Positions 13,002 through 24,100 of a stretch of 64,000 nt of DNA are shown here, one piece after another. The notes below the pieces were generated by a model. It was given only the letters and a program-made list of their open reading frames with translations. It did no database searches and had not been told where the DNA came from. Location: assembly GCA_963971425.1 (NCBI GenBank), contig OZ020514.1, positions 19,007,406 to 19,071,405 on the forward strand, written 5' to 3'. Both the position numbers and the translations under genes were made by a program. Positions within the stretch are counted from its first letter, which is position 1. Every line of letters starts with the position of its first letter. Origin of the DNA: Bryoerythrophyllum caledonicum (taxonomy: Eukaryota; Streptophyta; Bryopsida; Pottiales; Pottiaceae).

Positions 13002-14057
13002 TTGGATTTTTTTTTCTTGATCGAAACAACAGCCGTACGGAATATTCGCGAGTATGGCGGTGTGATACAGTTGCAAAACCCGGTTAACAGTTCGGTTTCA
13101 CACGCCAAGAAATCACGTCATCTATATACTCGAGTCGAATAAAATTACTGCTTCTGGGCTATGACTGTATCTTCGGAGACGATTAGTTACAGAATCACTA
13201 CACGAGAGCTCCCGATCGACTCAAAAGGCAGAATGCAACACAATCTTCACCAATCCTCACAGATAGACGGCGAATACGGAATTTTACGAGGGAACATACT
13301 TAACATTCCTGGAATAATGTCGATTCGTTTCCCTACAATTATCTAGCACGATGTCGCGCACGCGAACACTCTCACTGACTCGCTCAGCTCCCACAGTATC
13401 TCAAACCTCCAGAGCAAAAAAGGATGAGAGCTGAGTTGGAGGATACTCTTATCTACCTTTCCATCACCTCCTGGAGGGAAAATTCAGGCGCTCAAATTTG
13501 AAACGAATCTTCGGCATGCATGCTCCTTCAAACTAACTGCTGTACACCATCATGATTGTGCGCATTCTTCGACGTGCCCATGCCCGAGGCCACATTCCAC
13601 TCATGACAATGAAAGGCTCGTACTCTTGGGATGACCGTATTATAAGGATACCATCTAGTTCCCAGAGTGCTGCAAATTAGAAAACGGTTGATGAAGTATC
13701 CCCCATGATGTATCTTTGAATATACTAGGGCCGCATCACGTCTTAGACTAAGTCACAGTAAAATGTAATCGTACAGGACATCTTGTACTCACCTTTGTTA
13801 ATTGAATTATACCCTACCCAAAGAAAGGAGACGGCCCTCTGCTGCCTACTAGTATTGTTCATCAGGCAATATAGGACTCAAGTAGAACATCGGCGTTCGT
13901 TTCCAATTAGAATAATCTCCAATATTTCCTAGTTCGACAAAAGTTATATGGATGCTTGAGAAGAAATGTGCACAAACAACTGACCACATGCTTTTAGAAG
14001 TACAGCAACCCAGTCCTATGAATTTGGGTACAGCTTCTGTGTTCACGCTGGATTGTG
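13002..14057. other. Spacer inside A1
   Basis: No gene was found. Short open frames lack motifs, and no splice structure ties them to neighbours. No family-A palindrome occurs here. Confidence 0.5.
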
Positions 14058-14300
14058 CATCAGGGTTTTAGGTTTTAGGGTTTAGGGTTTAGGATTTATA
14101 GTTAGGGTTAGGATTAGGGTTAGGGTTTTAGGGTTTAGGGTTCATGGTTCACGGTGTAGGGTTTAGGGTTTAGGGTTCATGGTTTTCATGGTGTAGGGTT
14201 TAGGATTTAGGATTTAGGGTTTTCACGATGTAGGGTTGAGGGTTCACGGTTCCTAGTTCACGGTTTAGGGTTTAGGGTTAAGGATTCAGGGTTCACGGTT
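14058..14300. repeat. Interstitial telomere-like repeats (TTTAGGG)
   Basis: Degenerate tandem TTTAGGG and TTAGGG units, mixed with GGTTCACGG and GGTTCATGG variants, run for about 240 bp. TTTAGGG is the common plant telomere unit. Flanking sequence on both sides shows that this is internal rather than a chromosome end. Confidence 0.9.
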
Positions 14301-14554
14301 CACCGTAGAGGGTCTGAGTTCATGAAGGTTGAGGGCTTATATCACCTATAAATGTATAAATTAAAATTATTTTATAACTATGAACTATAACCTTAAGTTT
14401 ATCGATAACCATAACTTTAAAAAAAAACCTGGATACCATATAGTGTAAGGAATTTAGCGAGAATTGAACAATAACTATTTATTTTGATACATTATAATTT
14501 AGTTAGAGAGAGAATAAAGAAGAGAAGGAGGGTAATGGATTTAATTTTAGAGTA

Positions 14555-14900
14555 GACTAGCTGTTGGCGCTTGCTTTGCAATGCATTAGCCCAACCATAT
14601 TTATGTATTTTAAATATTGAAAAGTATTAAAAAGTAAAAGGGGGAATGGTTCACTGTGTTGTTGACAACGCGGTTGATTGTAGCGTTTTTGTAGTTCACT
14701 GCATGGTTGATTACGCGATAGTTCAATCTGTGGTTTACTGCACAAATTATGATTTTAGTAGTATGACTAGGAGTTGGGGCTTGGTTTGCAACGCATTAAA
14801 TCAACCATTTTCATGTAGTTTTTATATCACAAAGTATTTAAGAAAAAAGGTAACAACAATCTACATAAAATATAAATATAGCTTTGAAACCTATGCATTA
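14555..14900. repeat. Dispersed repeat with TTTGCAATGCATT and GGTTGA words
   Basis: GCTTGCTTTGCAATGCATTA at 14568 and a variant near 14779 flank a block rich in GTTCACTGCATGGTTGATTA-like words. The same pieces in reverse orientation occur near 52020, 57620 and 57820, and GCAGTCAACCGC words near 57490-57560. This looks like a multi-copy non-coding element whose ends I could not define. Confidence 0.65.
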
Positions 14901-14939
14901 ATTTGAATAATGTAATAGAATGGGATAGAAAAAAAATAC

Positions 14940-15830
14940 TATTACAATAGTTCAATATTATTAACTAAGGATGGAGATTGAGAAGGAGGGGAGAGTAAAA
15001 CTAAAATAAATAAATAAAACAAGTAGGAGGGAGAGTAAGGGAGGGAGAGTAAGAGAGGGAGAGACTTGAGGGATTTATTTTTAGAGTAGTTTATATTTTT
15101 AGAATATGTAATAAGGGGAATCTAAAAAGAAAATCAAATGTAAAAAAGAGATGGAGAGGGAGAGTAAGGAAGAGAGGGAGAATAAGGGAGGGAGAGTAAG
15201 GGATAGGGAGAGTAAGGAAGAGAGGGAGAGTAAGGGAGGGAGAGTAAGGGAGGGAGAGTAAGGGAGGGAGAGTAAGGGAGAGTAAGGGATAGGGAGAGTA
15301 AGCGAGGAAGAGTGCGGGATTGTTTTAAAGAGTGGTTAATTATTTTTAGAATGTAAATTTATTGAAATGAGGAGAAATCCAAAAAATTAAAATTCAAGAG
15401 TAAAATAGAGATGGAGATGGAAAAGGAGGGGAGAGTAAAACTAAAATAAGTAAAAAACAAGTAGGAGGGAGAGTAAAGAAGGGACATAAAGGAGAGTAAG
15501 AGAGAGAGAGACTTGAGGGATTTATTTTTAGAGTAGTTTATATTTTTAGAATATGTAATAAGGGGAATCTAAAAAGAAAATCAAATGTAAAAAAGAGATG
15601 GGGAGGGAGAGTAAGGGAGAGGAAGAGTAAGAGAGGGAGAGTAAGGGATTTTCTTAGAGTAGTAAGTTAATTTAAGAATGTGTAATTATTGAAATCATGG
15701 GGAGTCTAAAAAATATTAGAATCAAGATTAAAAAAGAGATGGAGATGGAGAAGGAGGGGAGAGTAGAACAAAAATAAGAAAAATAAGTGAGGGAAAGAAG
15801 GGAGGGAGAGTAACGGAAAGAGAGATTAAG
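14940..15830. repeat. Purine-rich tandem repeat, about 445-bp unit
   Basis: Blocks of GGGAGGGAGAGTAAG alternate with a spacer containing GACTTGAGGGATTTATTT, seen at about 15063 and again about 448 bp later. A third partial unit begins near 15745. Within blocks the short GAGAGTAAGG motif is itself repeated. The strand asymmetry is strong (almost pure purine on the plus strand), with no coding potential. Confidence 0.85.
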
Positions 15831-16882
15831 CTTTTTCACTTATGTCCTTTTAAATTCAAGTATAATAATTACTCTAATACCCGGTGAACCCGAGTATCTA
15901 TTATAGTCATATCTAATACCCATGAAACCGGGTATCAATACGTCTTGTCACGCATGCTCACGACATTGACAATGTCATAATTGTGAAATGTACACGTTGT
16001 ATATGTACGTGATTTCAGCTGATTTTTTAACTTCACCCATTGTCATCATGAGCCGTCACACCCTTGCGCCGTCCAGCTTGTCCTCATTGGGTTTTGGGCC
16101 CTCCAAGCATGAACCATTTCTTGTTTTCTATGGGTTTTGTCTTCGTAATGTCGAAGGTAGTGAGCGGAAGTGGCGGGAGGGGTTTTCTTTCTTGATTTGC
16201 GGAGTCGGCGTCGACGCATTAGGTTAGGTTCGTATGCGCTGTGAGAGGCCGTTGGTGTGCGAGGTGACTGTTGATTTAAGTGAGGGACATTGAGCGTACC
16301 GTGGAGAGGTTGTTAACTGCATATAGACTGAAGGTAAGAGAGCAGGACTGAAAGAGAGCGAATGCACTAGGAAGAAAATTGAAGAGCGTCTAGGTTCAGC
16401 AGCCAAGAGTGAACAACGCTGCGGTTGGGTGGCGTCAACACGAACGACCACGACGTACGGGTGCGCCGATTCGGCAAGTGAAGAAGTATGTAAAGTCTCA
16501 GAAATGGCTTTCAGTGAAATTTCAGTTGAATTTGCACAGGACTGCTTAGAATCGTCAGTGGAGCAGGTGTAGGGTTCGGTAAGCTTCATTAGGGTTCGAG
16601 AGAGTCGAATAGTACTGATGTTGTTAATTGTTTGAGCGTAATAGAAGGGTTTAGGGTTTAGGGTTCTGGTGTTTTGTGCATTCAGTTTCGAAGGGCCATA
16701 AATGAAAAATTTATGCAGTGTTGATGTATATTCCGCCGAATTCTTGTCAGTCAAAACTGGACCTTACATTCTAGGGCTTTTGAGTAATTGTAGAGTTTGT
16801 CGTTCTGAGTTGTTGAATGCTGATGTATTGCAGAGCTGTGTATACACTTTAATCCAGAGTAGTTCTTGGAGGAGATTGGGAA
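15831..16882. other. Upstream region of the ParB-like/HAD gene
   Basis: The first part has partly mirrored words ATACCCGG and CCGGGTAT near 15880-15930. A minus-strand open frame at 16224-16754 has no recognisable domain, and I treat it as incidental. The segment just before 16883 probably contains promoter and 5' untranslated sequence for the plus-strand gene, with one short TTTAGGGTTTAGGG run near 16650. Confidence 0.4.
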
Positions 16883-16932
16883 ATGGCGACTACAACAGGG
16901 ACGTCGAGTGAGACTCCGTGGGATGGAAACCG
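16883..16932 (+). CDS. Candidate first exon of ParB-like/HAD gene
   Basis: ATG at 16883 opens a 50-base exon reading MATTTGTSSETPWDGN and ending at a strong donor, CCG followed by GTAAGT at 16933. The context AAATGGCG is good for a plant start. The next strong acceptor (TCATCTTGCAG) is about 1 kb away at 17975. The family-A array lies in the proposed first intron. The link to the downstream exons is inferred from order and splice signals only. Confidence 0.5.
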
Positions 16933-17498
16933 GTAAGTCAACATAATTGAATTGTTTTTGCTCAGTCCGAGCGACCGGGTGGGGTTCCATTATTTGAGTG
17001 AGTTTCGAATTAGTTCTATTGTTACCGAGTGGACAAACACTTGAATGATTTAGATAAACCTCAGAAATTGCATACTAGAATTCAGATGTCTGTTTGGCTA
17101 TAGTCGATTGGTTTTCTATTGTCCCGTGAAGATAATTGTATATCTATTCATGAATATGCTAATGATTTTGGAATTCTAAGAATGTTTGAATGTGTTTGTC
17201 CTCACTGAGACTGTCGAGTCTGGTTCGATTCAATGTATATAGTGTAATCCATGTAGAGTCGTCAAATTTGGCGTTCCATCGTAACATTAGCGGATTATTC
17301 TTCTTGTGTGTAAGGTCGAGTTTTAACAGAATTGTGTGAGCTTTTTTGAAACATTTATTTATGTTCTTGAATATGTAACTTGTTTTTTTAATATGTCAAA
17401 CTTCAAGAGTTCTACGTCAAACCTCTCTGTAAATGAATGTAAATATTCGAATGATGATATGATGCGATTAGTGCTACGAAGAGCCGTACTTGCTTCAG

Positions 17499-17814
17499 CC
17501 GGAGATCTCTGGCTGTATCCCAAATTGAATACGGAGTTCCAGTAATCAGCCGAAGATCTCCGGATGATGTAGCGGTCAGATGAATATGTAAACCCTATAC
17601 AGGCATTAGTAATTCTCGAAAGCAGCCGGAGATCTCCGGACATATCGAAAAAGTGGAGGTTCGCGTTGATGGACATTTGAATATCGGGAACCTCCACTTA
17701 GAGGTCTTCAACCGGAGATCTCCGGATCAGGTCAGAAATGGATCCGTTAGAGCAGCCAGGATTCGATCCTTGTCGGATGCACTTGACTTCCCCAAATCAG
17801 CCGGAGATCTCCGG
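17499..17814. repeat. Family-A palindrome array 5' of ParB-like exon
   Basis: Five copies lie at 17499-17512 (one mismatch), 17550-17563 (one mismatch), 17626-17639, 17712-17725 and 17801-17814 (the last three perfect), spaced 50-90 bp. Most are preceded by CAG, giving CAGCCGGAGATCTCCGG. The array lies between the candidate first exon and the ParB-like exon. That makes it either an intronic array or the promoter of a gene starting near 18 kb. Confidence 0.93.
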
Positions 17815-17975
17815 GTACTGTCCCTTGCTGGCACTGTGATACAGATTTGGAAGCACGATTCATGGATTCAACATCTATGAATATGTCTGGTGATATAGTG
17901 TCGGATTCCCGATATTGACCAGACAATTGCAGTGATTTTTAACTGCCTGTTTGTTCTTTCAAAATCATCTTGCAG

Positions 17976-19192
17976 GGATTCGTGGTCATCCACACTTCCA
18001 ATTGAATGTCGACCCGGGAAACTTGGGGCGTTTGTAGAATATTGGCTCCTTGAGTTTGTATACAGAGGGATACACAATGTCGGCTACGTATACATATGCC
18101 AAAGAGCATATCCCAGTGGGGCATCAAGCTCATTAAAACCTCTGATGGTGCCTGGGAATTCGTCCCTCAGCTTCGGATTGGCAAACGGGGACACCCCGAC
18201 ATTGGTCTCCAGGTTCTCGAGATGCAGGGTCTTGATGACGACGTCAGTCTCGTTGTCGTCCAGGAGATCGTGGACTCCTCCACCGAGCCACATATATACG
18301 GCTTGATCCTAGAATCATCTAAGATTTCGGATGAGATGGTGCAGACCTGCCAGATTGAGAACTTTTTATTTGCCCCTCCAACGGGTGATACATGGTTTCC
18401 GGAGTACATTAATGAGCAGTGGAAGTGGATGGCTGAAGCACAAGAGAAGTCCCGAATGCCCGTTCCTGGCGCAACTCCCAATTTGTCTCTGACAGCAGCA
18501 TCGATCTTGGCAAGAAAATGCAAGACCACCTTGAAGACTTCGACCCCAGGTTCCTCATCGCGGGCGGAGAAGGGGAAGAAAGCGAAGGCCGATGAGCCTG
18601 GCCTCGCAATCGAAAAGTGCCTGAACTTCACACAGGCTGACCTCACCAAAATGAAGCGGACAGAAGTGGAAGCAATTGGCAAGGTACTCGACGACGCGTT
18701 CAAAAACGTTTACATACACAATAATAAGCCTTTGACAGTAGAAGACCCTGTCACGAAGAAGGATGTCGTGAAGCTCGTTCATTTCGATAGGCTGCACCAG
18801 GCCCCCCCTGGAGGATTAGTATACAGGGGCATCCAGAGAGAACGGCTTGAAGGAATTATCAACGCAGTTCGCGCGTCTTCGAAGGCCACCGCACCTGAGA
18901 TTCACATTCGAGTCCTGCCACTGAAGAAGAATCCTGAAGGAAGTAAGGTGGAGTTTTTCGCAACCAAGCCGACTAAGGAGGACTGCCTGCGAGACTCGAC
19001 ACACTTTTACATTATCGGAGGTCAGCATACTATGGCGGCGCACAAGGTTTTGTCACACGAATTGCCAGCAACGTGGACACTCGAAGAGATCTCCCACTTT
19101 TCTATCATCCCGGTTTGGACAAAACCGGACCCCAAAGACATGACCCTGCTACAGCTCTCGCGCGCTCTTAACCAAGATCTGACGGGTCTGGG
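17976..19192 (+). CDS. ParB-like domain exon
   Basis: The acceptor CATCTTGCAG ends at 17975, and the frame is clear from an ATG at 18096. The 366-codon stretch contains YRGIQRERLEG near residue 242 and FYIIGGQHTMAAHKVL near 305. That spacing and the GGQHT motif resemble the ParB/sulfiredoxin-fold family, whose members carry GxHR-type motifs; here Thr replaces the usual Arg. Residues 145-170 are a Lys/Ser-rich linker. Upstream of 18096 two other frames also look protein-like, so a small indel or another intron is likely. A donor GTAGGA follows at 19193 and overlaps an in-frame TAG. Biochemical activity is unknown. Confidence 0.6.
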
Positions 19193-19378
19193 GTAGGAGC
19201 AGAGTTTCATTGAGCAGCTGCAAACGTGCAGAGTAAAATGGTTTGAGTTCGGAAAACCAGCCCCCCAACTGTATAGTTGTCCACAATCTGATGCATTCTC
19301 GATAAGCATACATTCTCAACCTGAATAGATTTCATTTCCGTGGATGTGCTCTGTCCTCACAGCAACCAAACCAATCAT

Positions 19379-19392
19379 CCGGAGATCTCCGG
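19379..19392. repeat. Family-A palindrome in intron
   Basis: A perfect CCGGAGATCTCCGG lies between the ParB-like exon and the next exon, about 30 bases before the acceptor TTCTAATTGCAG at 19424. Confidence 0.85.
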
Positions 19393-19424
19393 CTGCTTAC
19401 ACCCTGTTATTGTTCTAATTGCAG

Positions 19425-20716
19425 ACGTTCCAACGACAAGTGGTGCCAACGGTTTTTACACACCTCGGTAAAATAGACCCAAAGACGCAAAGGTCCCACT
19501 TCTATTCAAAATGGATGATGCGCTGGTCTAGAAGTGGATCCGAATCGATAGGATGTTCGTCGCTGGACTCTTACTGGACTCCAACGGGAAGACAGGGGAC
19601 CCAGCTAAGCTGAAGCGGAAACCTCTGGTGCAGAACGACTTCAAGCCTCTTTACAAAATGCGCTCTGAAGACCTAGACTACCTCGCGAACTTAGTGCTCG
19701 AGATGAAGGTCTGTGTAAAGTCCTCCAAAGCGGCAAACCAAGGTACTATGAAAGGGCAAGCGGAGACTCTCGAAAATGCAGCGAACAGGGAGAAGAGAAT
19801 CCGTGCAATGAAGAATGAACTGATGCTTAAATACAAGTCGCACCCCCTTTCCTCGAAGTCTGTTGACTTCGTTCCATACACGAAGGAGCAGTGGGACGCA
19901 TTTGCCGAAGAGAGGAATATTGGAAGGGTCCTGCTCGAGTCCTGGGTGGACGCCGCTAATCACTCTGCCAAGGGTAAAGCTTGGCTTGAGGGTCGGCTGA
20001 AGGTGATTAACAAGGATACCGACCCCACTCTAGACTTCCTCGTGTCCATTTGGAGTCAACACATAATAGAAGATGCTGCCGAGGCCACATCCACGGATGA
20101 CACGTCCCTGTTCGACTCCAAATACACGTACAAGGTTATGCCTGACAGAGGGGGCGAGATCGCCGAAGTACTTATCATGCCGGACATTCAGCAGTGGCGT
20201 AACGTCACTGACCCTCACTTTTACTTTTTTTTCCTTTACCGCGTGAAAGACGACATATGCCGTGCACAGGTGCTGGATGTGTTTGACTTCAAAATCATTT
20301 TCGACCATCTCGAAGTGGACACGAAGGACGGGCGGACGAGGGTCATATCACCGTCGGTTCTTATCACTGACGTCGCAGGATTCGTTGAATTGAAGAGGTA
20401 TATCACTCTTCGGCAGAGAGAGTCCAGAGGCAAGGTGAAATTGTGGGCAACGCATGTCGTCTACTACTTCCTCCACCCTGGTGATGGATTTCTGGTTCCA
20501 GTAATTTGGGTCGAGGAGACAGTATACTACGTATTCCTATATGAATACGATTCAAGCGAGACACCTGCTCAGTCATTTAAGAGGCTCTTCAAAGGCCACC
20601 CGGAAAGAATGCCGGCTTTCTTTTCAGCCGCTCAACATAAAGAGACCATCCAGTGCTGGAAGCAAACCGGTGTCCGACAACTGAGGATCTCGGTCCTCGA
20701 TTCGCTATTCACTTGA
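19425..20716 (+). CDS. Middle exon of ParB-like/HAD gene
   Basis: The acceptor ends at 19424. The open frame from 19553 runs 387 codons and reads like a folded, charged protein (MFVAGLLLDSNGKTGDP at its start; DFKIIFDHLEVDTKDGRTRV further on). I recognise no domain name. The first 130 bases are uncertain: two frames alternate, with TAG codons, and a frameshift is likely. The frame ends with TGA at 20714-20716, just before a donor-like GTATGG at 20730. Since the next exon is clearly part of the same gene, this TGA may be a decay mutation or mark an alternative exon end. Confidence 0.5.
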
Positions 20717-20887
20717 TACATCAGAGAGGGTATGGTGGTTGTCAATGTTCATGGAGGACCACATTTAATATACCTCGGCTTGGTAAGCAGAAAATCCTTC
20801 CCATGCAATCCAATGTCTAAGATTTCCCGTCCAGATACAGTTATATGAATTGGATGACGCCTTACTCAGGTTGTTTTTGGTTTGCAG

Positions 20888-21103
20888 ACTCACGACGTGC
20901 AGGTCCTCGAGATTGTGAACAGCGAAGATGCCAAAGTCAAGGCCGAATCCTACGCAAAACAAATATTCAAATTCCACTTGAATATCTTAGCCGACGTTAC
21001 CGACGCCGATACCGAGGAGGCAGTGGAGACTGACATCACTGGGTCGACCCCAGGCGCTAGGATTCAAACACGGGCTATGTCGAGGATGAATTACACCGGC
21101 GAG
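20888..21103 (+). CDS. Exon of ParB-like/HAD gene (hydrophilic)
   Basis: The acceptor TTTGGTTTGCAG ends at 20887, and the exon reads THDVQVLEIVNSEDAKVKAE for 72 codons, ending GAG before donor GTATAA at 21104. It is phase 0 at both ends and joins in frame to the next exon at 21327. It is rich in Asp, Glu and Thr at its C-terminal half. No domain was recognised. Confidence 0.6.
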
Positions 21104-21130
21104 GTATAACGCCTACAGATACTACCTTAC

Positions 21131-21256
21131 CCGGAGATATCTGGCTGTTCATTCGATTCGGATGCCCTCCATTCTTCAGGACTCTTCTTTATCATTGCCA
21201 TGTTCAATTTTAGTTTGCGCGGTAGACAAGGACAACTATGAATCGGAGATCTCCGG
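21131..21256. repeat. Two family-A palindromes in intron
   Basis: CCGGAGATATCTGG at 21131-21144 and TCGGAGATCTCCGG at 21243-21256 lie in the intron between the exons ending at 21103 and starting at 21327. Each has one or two changes from the consensus. Confidence 0.8.
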
Positions 21257-21326
21257 GTGTATGATACCGTTAACTTTTGTATTGCGTCTTAATGTTTTCC
21301 ACACTGACTTCGTCAATGTGACGCAG

Positions 21327-21944
21327 ACGTCTGATGCCACAATGCTTGATGTTGATATGCGGACTGAACCGAGTTCATCAGCGGTTCCCAATTTTAGACT
21401 CGAGTCCTTGACCACAGCCGCGCGGATCATCGGTGCGGGCACCCCAACCGACCCCTTGCAGGGTAACGATGATGAACCACCTCTTCCTGTCAGGCGTGCC
21501 TCACCTAGTTCGACAAGCGACTCTACTCTGGAAGGTAGACGGCGTACCTCTCAAATGGAAACCAGTTTGCATTCCGATAGGCAACGTTCTCCTCCGCCAG
21601 ATCTGGACGATGATACGGCAATGTCCGATCGCCTGGAGTTCGACGACACCCACAGAGCACCTGGAGATCTTCCGCTGGACAACCCTTTGACGACGCGTCC
21701 TGAAGTGGAGGTTGTGTCCAAGACTGCCGAGGACTTGACTTTGCGTGACACCGATCACACGATGGATGAGGCATCGGCGCAACAAACATTGCGTGAATTA
21801 CATGTTATGAGCCCTCCGCGCAGCCCTCCGCACAGCCACGGGCAGCTGGCTCAAAAAGAGAAGAAGAAGGCAATCGCCAAGAATCCTGTGCCGAAAGTTT
21901 CTCTTCCTCCGCCTACAGTTCGGACAAGGGCCCAGAAAGATAAG
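21327..21944 (+). CDS. Disordered linker exon of ParB-like/HAD gene
   Basis: The acceptor GTGACGCAG ends at 21326, and a 206-codon phase-0 exon ends AAG before donor GTGAAC. The sequence is low in hydrophobics and rich in Ser, Pro, Asp and Arg. It has PPRSPPHSHG near the end and a basic QKEKKKAIAKN patch that could be a nuclear-localisation signal. It looks like an intrinsically disordered linker between the ParB-like part and the HAD part. Confidence 0.6.
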
Positions 21945-22040
21945 GTGAACAGTTACTTGTCCATCAAACCTTCTTCATTGTTCTCCGGACAGTTCACTCT
22001 ACGCAGACCGTGTTCTTACCACTCTATTTCTCGTATTTAG

Positions 22041-22152
22041 GTGTCGGCAGGATCAACACAGTTGAAGGATGTCGGTGGCAGAAACCTCGCACAGACTGCT
22101 CAAGTCGTTGGTGTAGCTCAGACTTCTAGGGATACTACACCTACTGTCCTAG
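22041..22152 (+). CDS. Short linker exon
   Basis: The acceptor CTCGTATTTAG ends at 22040 and the exon reads VSAGSTQLKDVGGRNLAQTA. It ends CCTAG before donor GTGCCT with one base left over, which joins in phase with GT at 22322 to make a Gly codon. The phase match supports the model. Confidence 0.55.
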
Positions 22153-22321
22153 GTGCCTAATATGGACATTCATACTTACGTGCCATCATCTATATAGTGT
22201 TCATTCTTCCATCGAGCATTTCAGGATTGTGAGTGCGGAACACTTTCATATGTATCTTTGCAATTTCTCTAAGCTGTACAAGTTCCTCATCTCAGCCGAC
22301 GTACTCGTATTTTGGGTTCAG

Positions 22322-22995
22322 GTCCGAAGAGGTTTACGACGATTGTCCGAGAGCCTCCAATCGAGAATCAGGTAACACAACAACGGGTTTATCATGTCGT
22401 GTTTGACTTAAATGGAGTTCTTGTGCATAGGGGGGAATTTAAATAGGGACAACCGAGAGACATCAAAGTAAGGCCTGGTTCCACTGAAATCCTGAACTTC
22501 GTGGGAGAGAAGGCTACTGTCTCATTCTGGAGTAGTGCAGTGGAAAAGAATATTGTGGATATCATCAAGGAGTTGCGCAAGAAAGGTGCTACCATTCCGG
22601 AAGGCGCCAGAATCCTGACGCACGCCGATTGCACAAAAACATCATATATGCTTCCATCTCATCCAAAGAAGCCAATTTTCCTAAAGGACCTGACAGTTTA
22701 TAACAGCAAAGCGTCGCCCACGTCTCCTAAGGATGTCTTGCTTGTGGACGATACCCCACTAAAGAACGTCCTTAACGATCCCTTTAGCGCAGTTCATCCG
22801 CCATCATGGACTGGGAATTCGGGTGAAGCCTGGTTGACCACCATGTTTCTCCCATGGCTCTCCGGAGTGCTAGCGTCAAATGAGGATGTTCCCGACTTTG
22901 TTAGACGGAATCAGTTGAAGTTTGCCAGTGATCCAGTAGACAAAAATTCCCCTCAGGCCCGCACCGTGGTGAAGGGCATAATTTTGGCGCCTTAG
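22322..22995 (+). CDS. FCP1-type HAD phosphatase domain exon
   Basis: The acceptor GGGTTCAG ends at 22321. The frame reads VYHVVFDLNGVL (HAD motif I, Asp codon at 22404; the second acidic residue is Asn, which I recall as common in the plant DLNGVL subgroup), then FWSSA (motif II region) and LLVDDTPLKN (motif III Asp pair at 22747-22752). This is the order and size of an FCP1/SCP-like phosphatase core of about 190 residues. FCP1-type enzymes dephosphorylate Ser/Thr residues, classically on the RNA polymerase II tail; the substrate here is unknown. An in-frame TAG at 22444-22446 lies between motif I and the rest, so this copy may be inactive. It ends with TAG at 22993-22995. Confidence 0.72.
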
Positions 22996-23239
22996 AACAA
23001 TGAAATATACTGGATAGTATTAACTCTATGCTTTGTAAATGTTACGTCAAGAATGTCTGTGGGATTTTGACCTTTCAATTTTGAAGACAAATGATGTTGT
23101 CAGTAACGTTATTTGTTGAGGTCCTTTTGATTTGTTATTGTTGGTGTCTCACCCCCAAACTTCACCCTTAATATCTGTGAACACTATTAAGTATTCTCCG
23201 ATTCATTTCGACTGCAGAACGTTGGTCTGGGAGGGGCAC

Positions 23240-24100
23240 CCGGAGATCTCCGGTCGAATTCGTGTCACTTGAACTCCTCCTACCATATTTTCTTCTCATT
23301 CCAATGCTCTATTTCTAATTCGATGGTCTTGCCTTCTTATTTGCAGGTCATAATCATATCTCTCCGCGGTCCTCTCTGCTCGGACGAGGTCCTTGACTCG
23401 GCCAAGTCCCGATCCATGCAGTTGCCTTCCTTTGATGACACGGCAGATGTCATTCGAATACTACTGCGGTATTTCAATGTCGGGATCTGGTCTCCTATGC
23501 GTCCAGATAGGCTCATGGAGGCGGCCCAAGTGTTATTGCCCCCAGACATCTTATCAGATATTCTTTTTTGCTATGCCAGCAAACAGACTCGAAGGCCTAC
23601 CTATGTTAGGTTTCTCCACATCTTTAAGAAGGCCTCATTTAATCCTAGAACAAGGCATTATTTGTGGCCTAAATGTGTTGTTGTTGCAGATCTAGATCCA
23701 TTCAAGAATCCTAGAAAGGCTATAGTCCATTATCTAACATATGGGAGACACCATACAGGATGGGTAGAGGGCATCTGTAAAACACTAAAATTAGAATAGT
23801 TGAATCAATTCTCCGTAGATTACACGCGCCTCTTATCAATGGCTACCCTTTATATATTGTATGACACTTTCTTATAATGAAACAGTTTAGTACTGGACTC
23901 TTACTCCGATTTCATCCGGAGATATCCGGTTGCATGTTCTATCAATTGCGAGTAATTTCTGTCCGCATCTCTGTCCCATTTTTCCCTACCACATGTTTTC
24001 CAACCACACATTTGTGATGTACAGTATGTCCATCAATTTCTGTTTTAGGACTCGGTTCTTCTTCTGGTTTCCACTTTGATATTCACCCGGAGATATCCGG
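23240..24100. repeat. Family-A palindromes around the second HAD-like exon
   Basis: A perfect CCGGAGATCTCCGG lies at 23240-23253 (upstream of the exon at 23347). CCGGAGATATCCGG lies at 23916-23929 and 24087-24100 (downstream). The last two share the same TCT-to-TAT centre change, and both are followed by GGTTGCATGTTC or GGCTGCATGTTC, so they probably duplicated together. Confidence 0.88.
23347..23799 (+). CDS. Second, degenerate HAD-like exon
   Basis: The acceptor CTTATTTGCAG ends at 23346, and a 150-codon frame runs to TAG at 23797-23799. It reads VIIISLRGPLC where motif I would be, then RYFNVGIWSPMRPDRLMEAA, which matches the motif II region of FCP1-like proteins. The expected motif-I Asp is absent and no motif III Asp pair is visible. 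The C-terminal half (YLWPKCVVVADLDPFKNPRK) looks native. It may be the 3' end of the same gene, a partial tandem duplicate of the HAD exon, or a separate gene. Confidence 0.5.
   Translation, partial: VIIISLRGPLCSDEVLDSAKSRSMQLPSFDDTADVIRILLRYFNVGIWSPMRPDRLMEAAQVLLPPDILSDILFCYASKQTRRPTYVRFLHIFKKASFNPRTRHYLWPKCVVVADLDPFKNPRKAIVHYLTYGRHHTGWVEGICKTLKLE

Noticed and set aside
16224..16754. A 176-codon minus-strand protein
   Set aside because: Composition is low-information Ser/Thr-rich, there is no motif, and it lies opposite the likely 5' region of the plus-strand gene starting at 16883.
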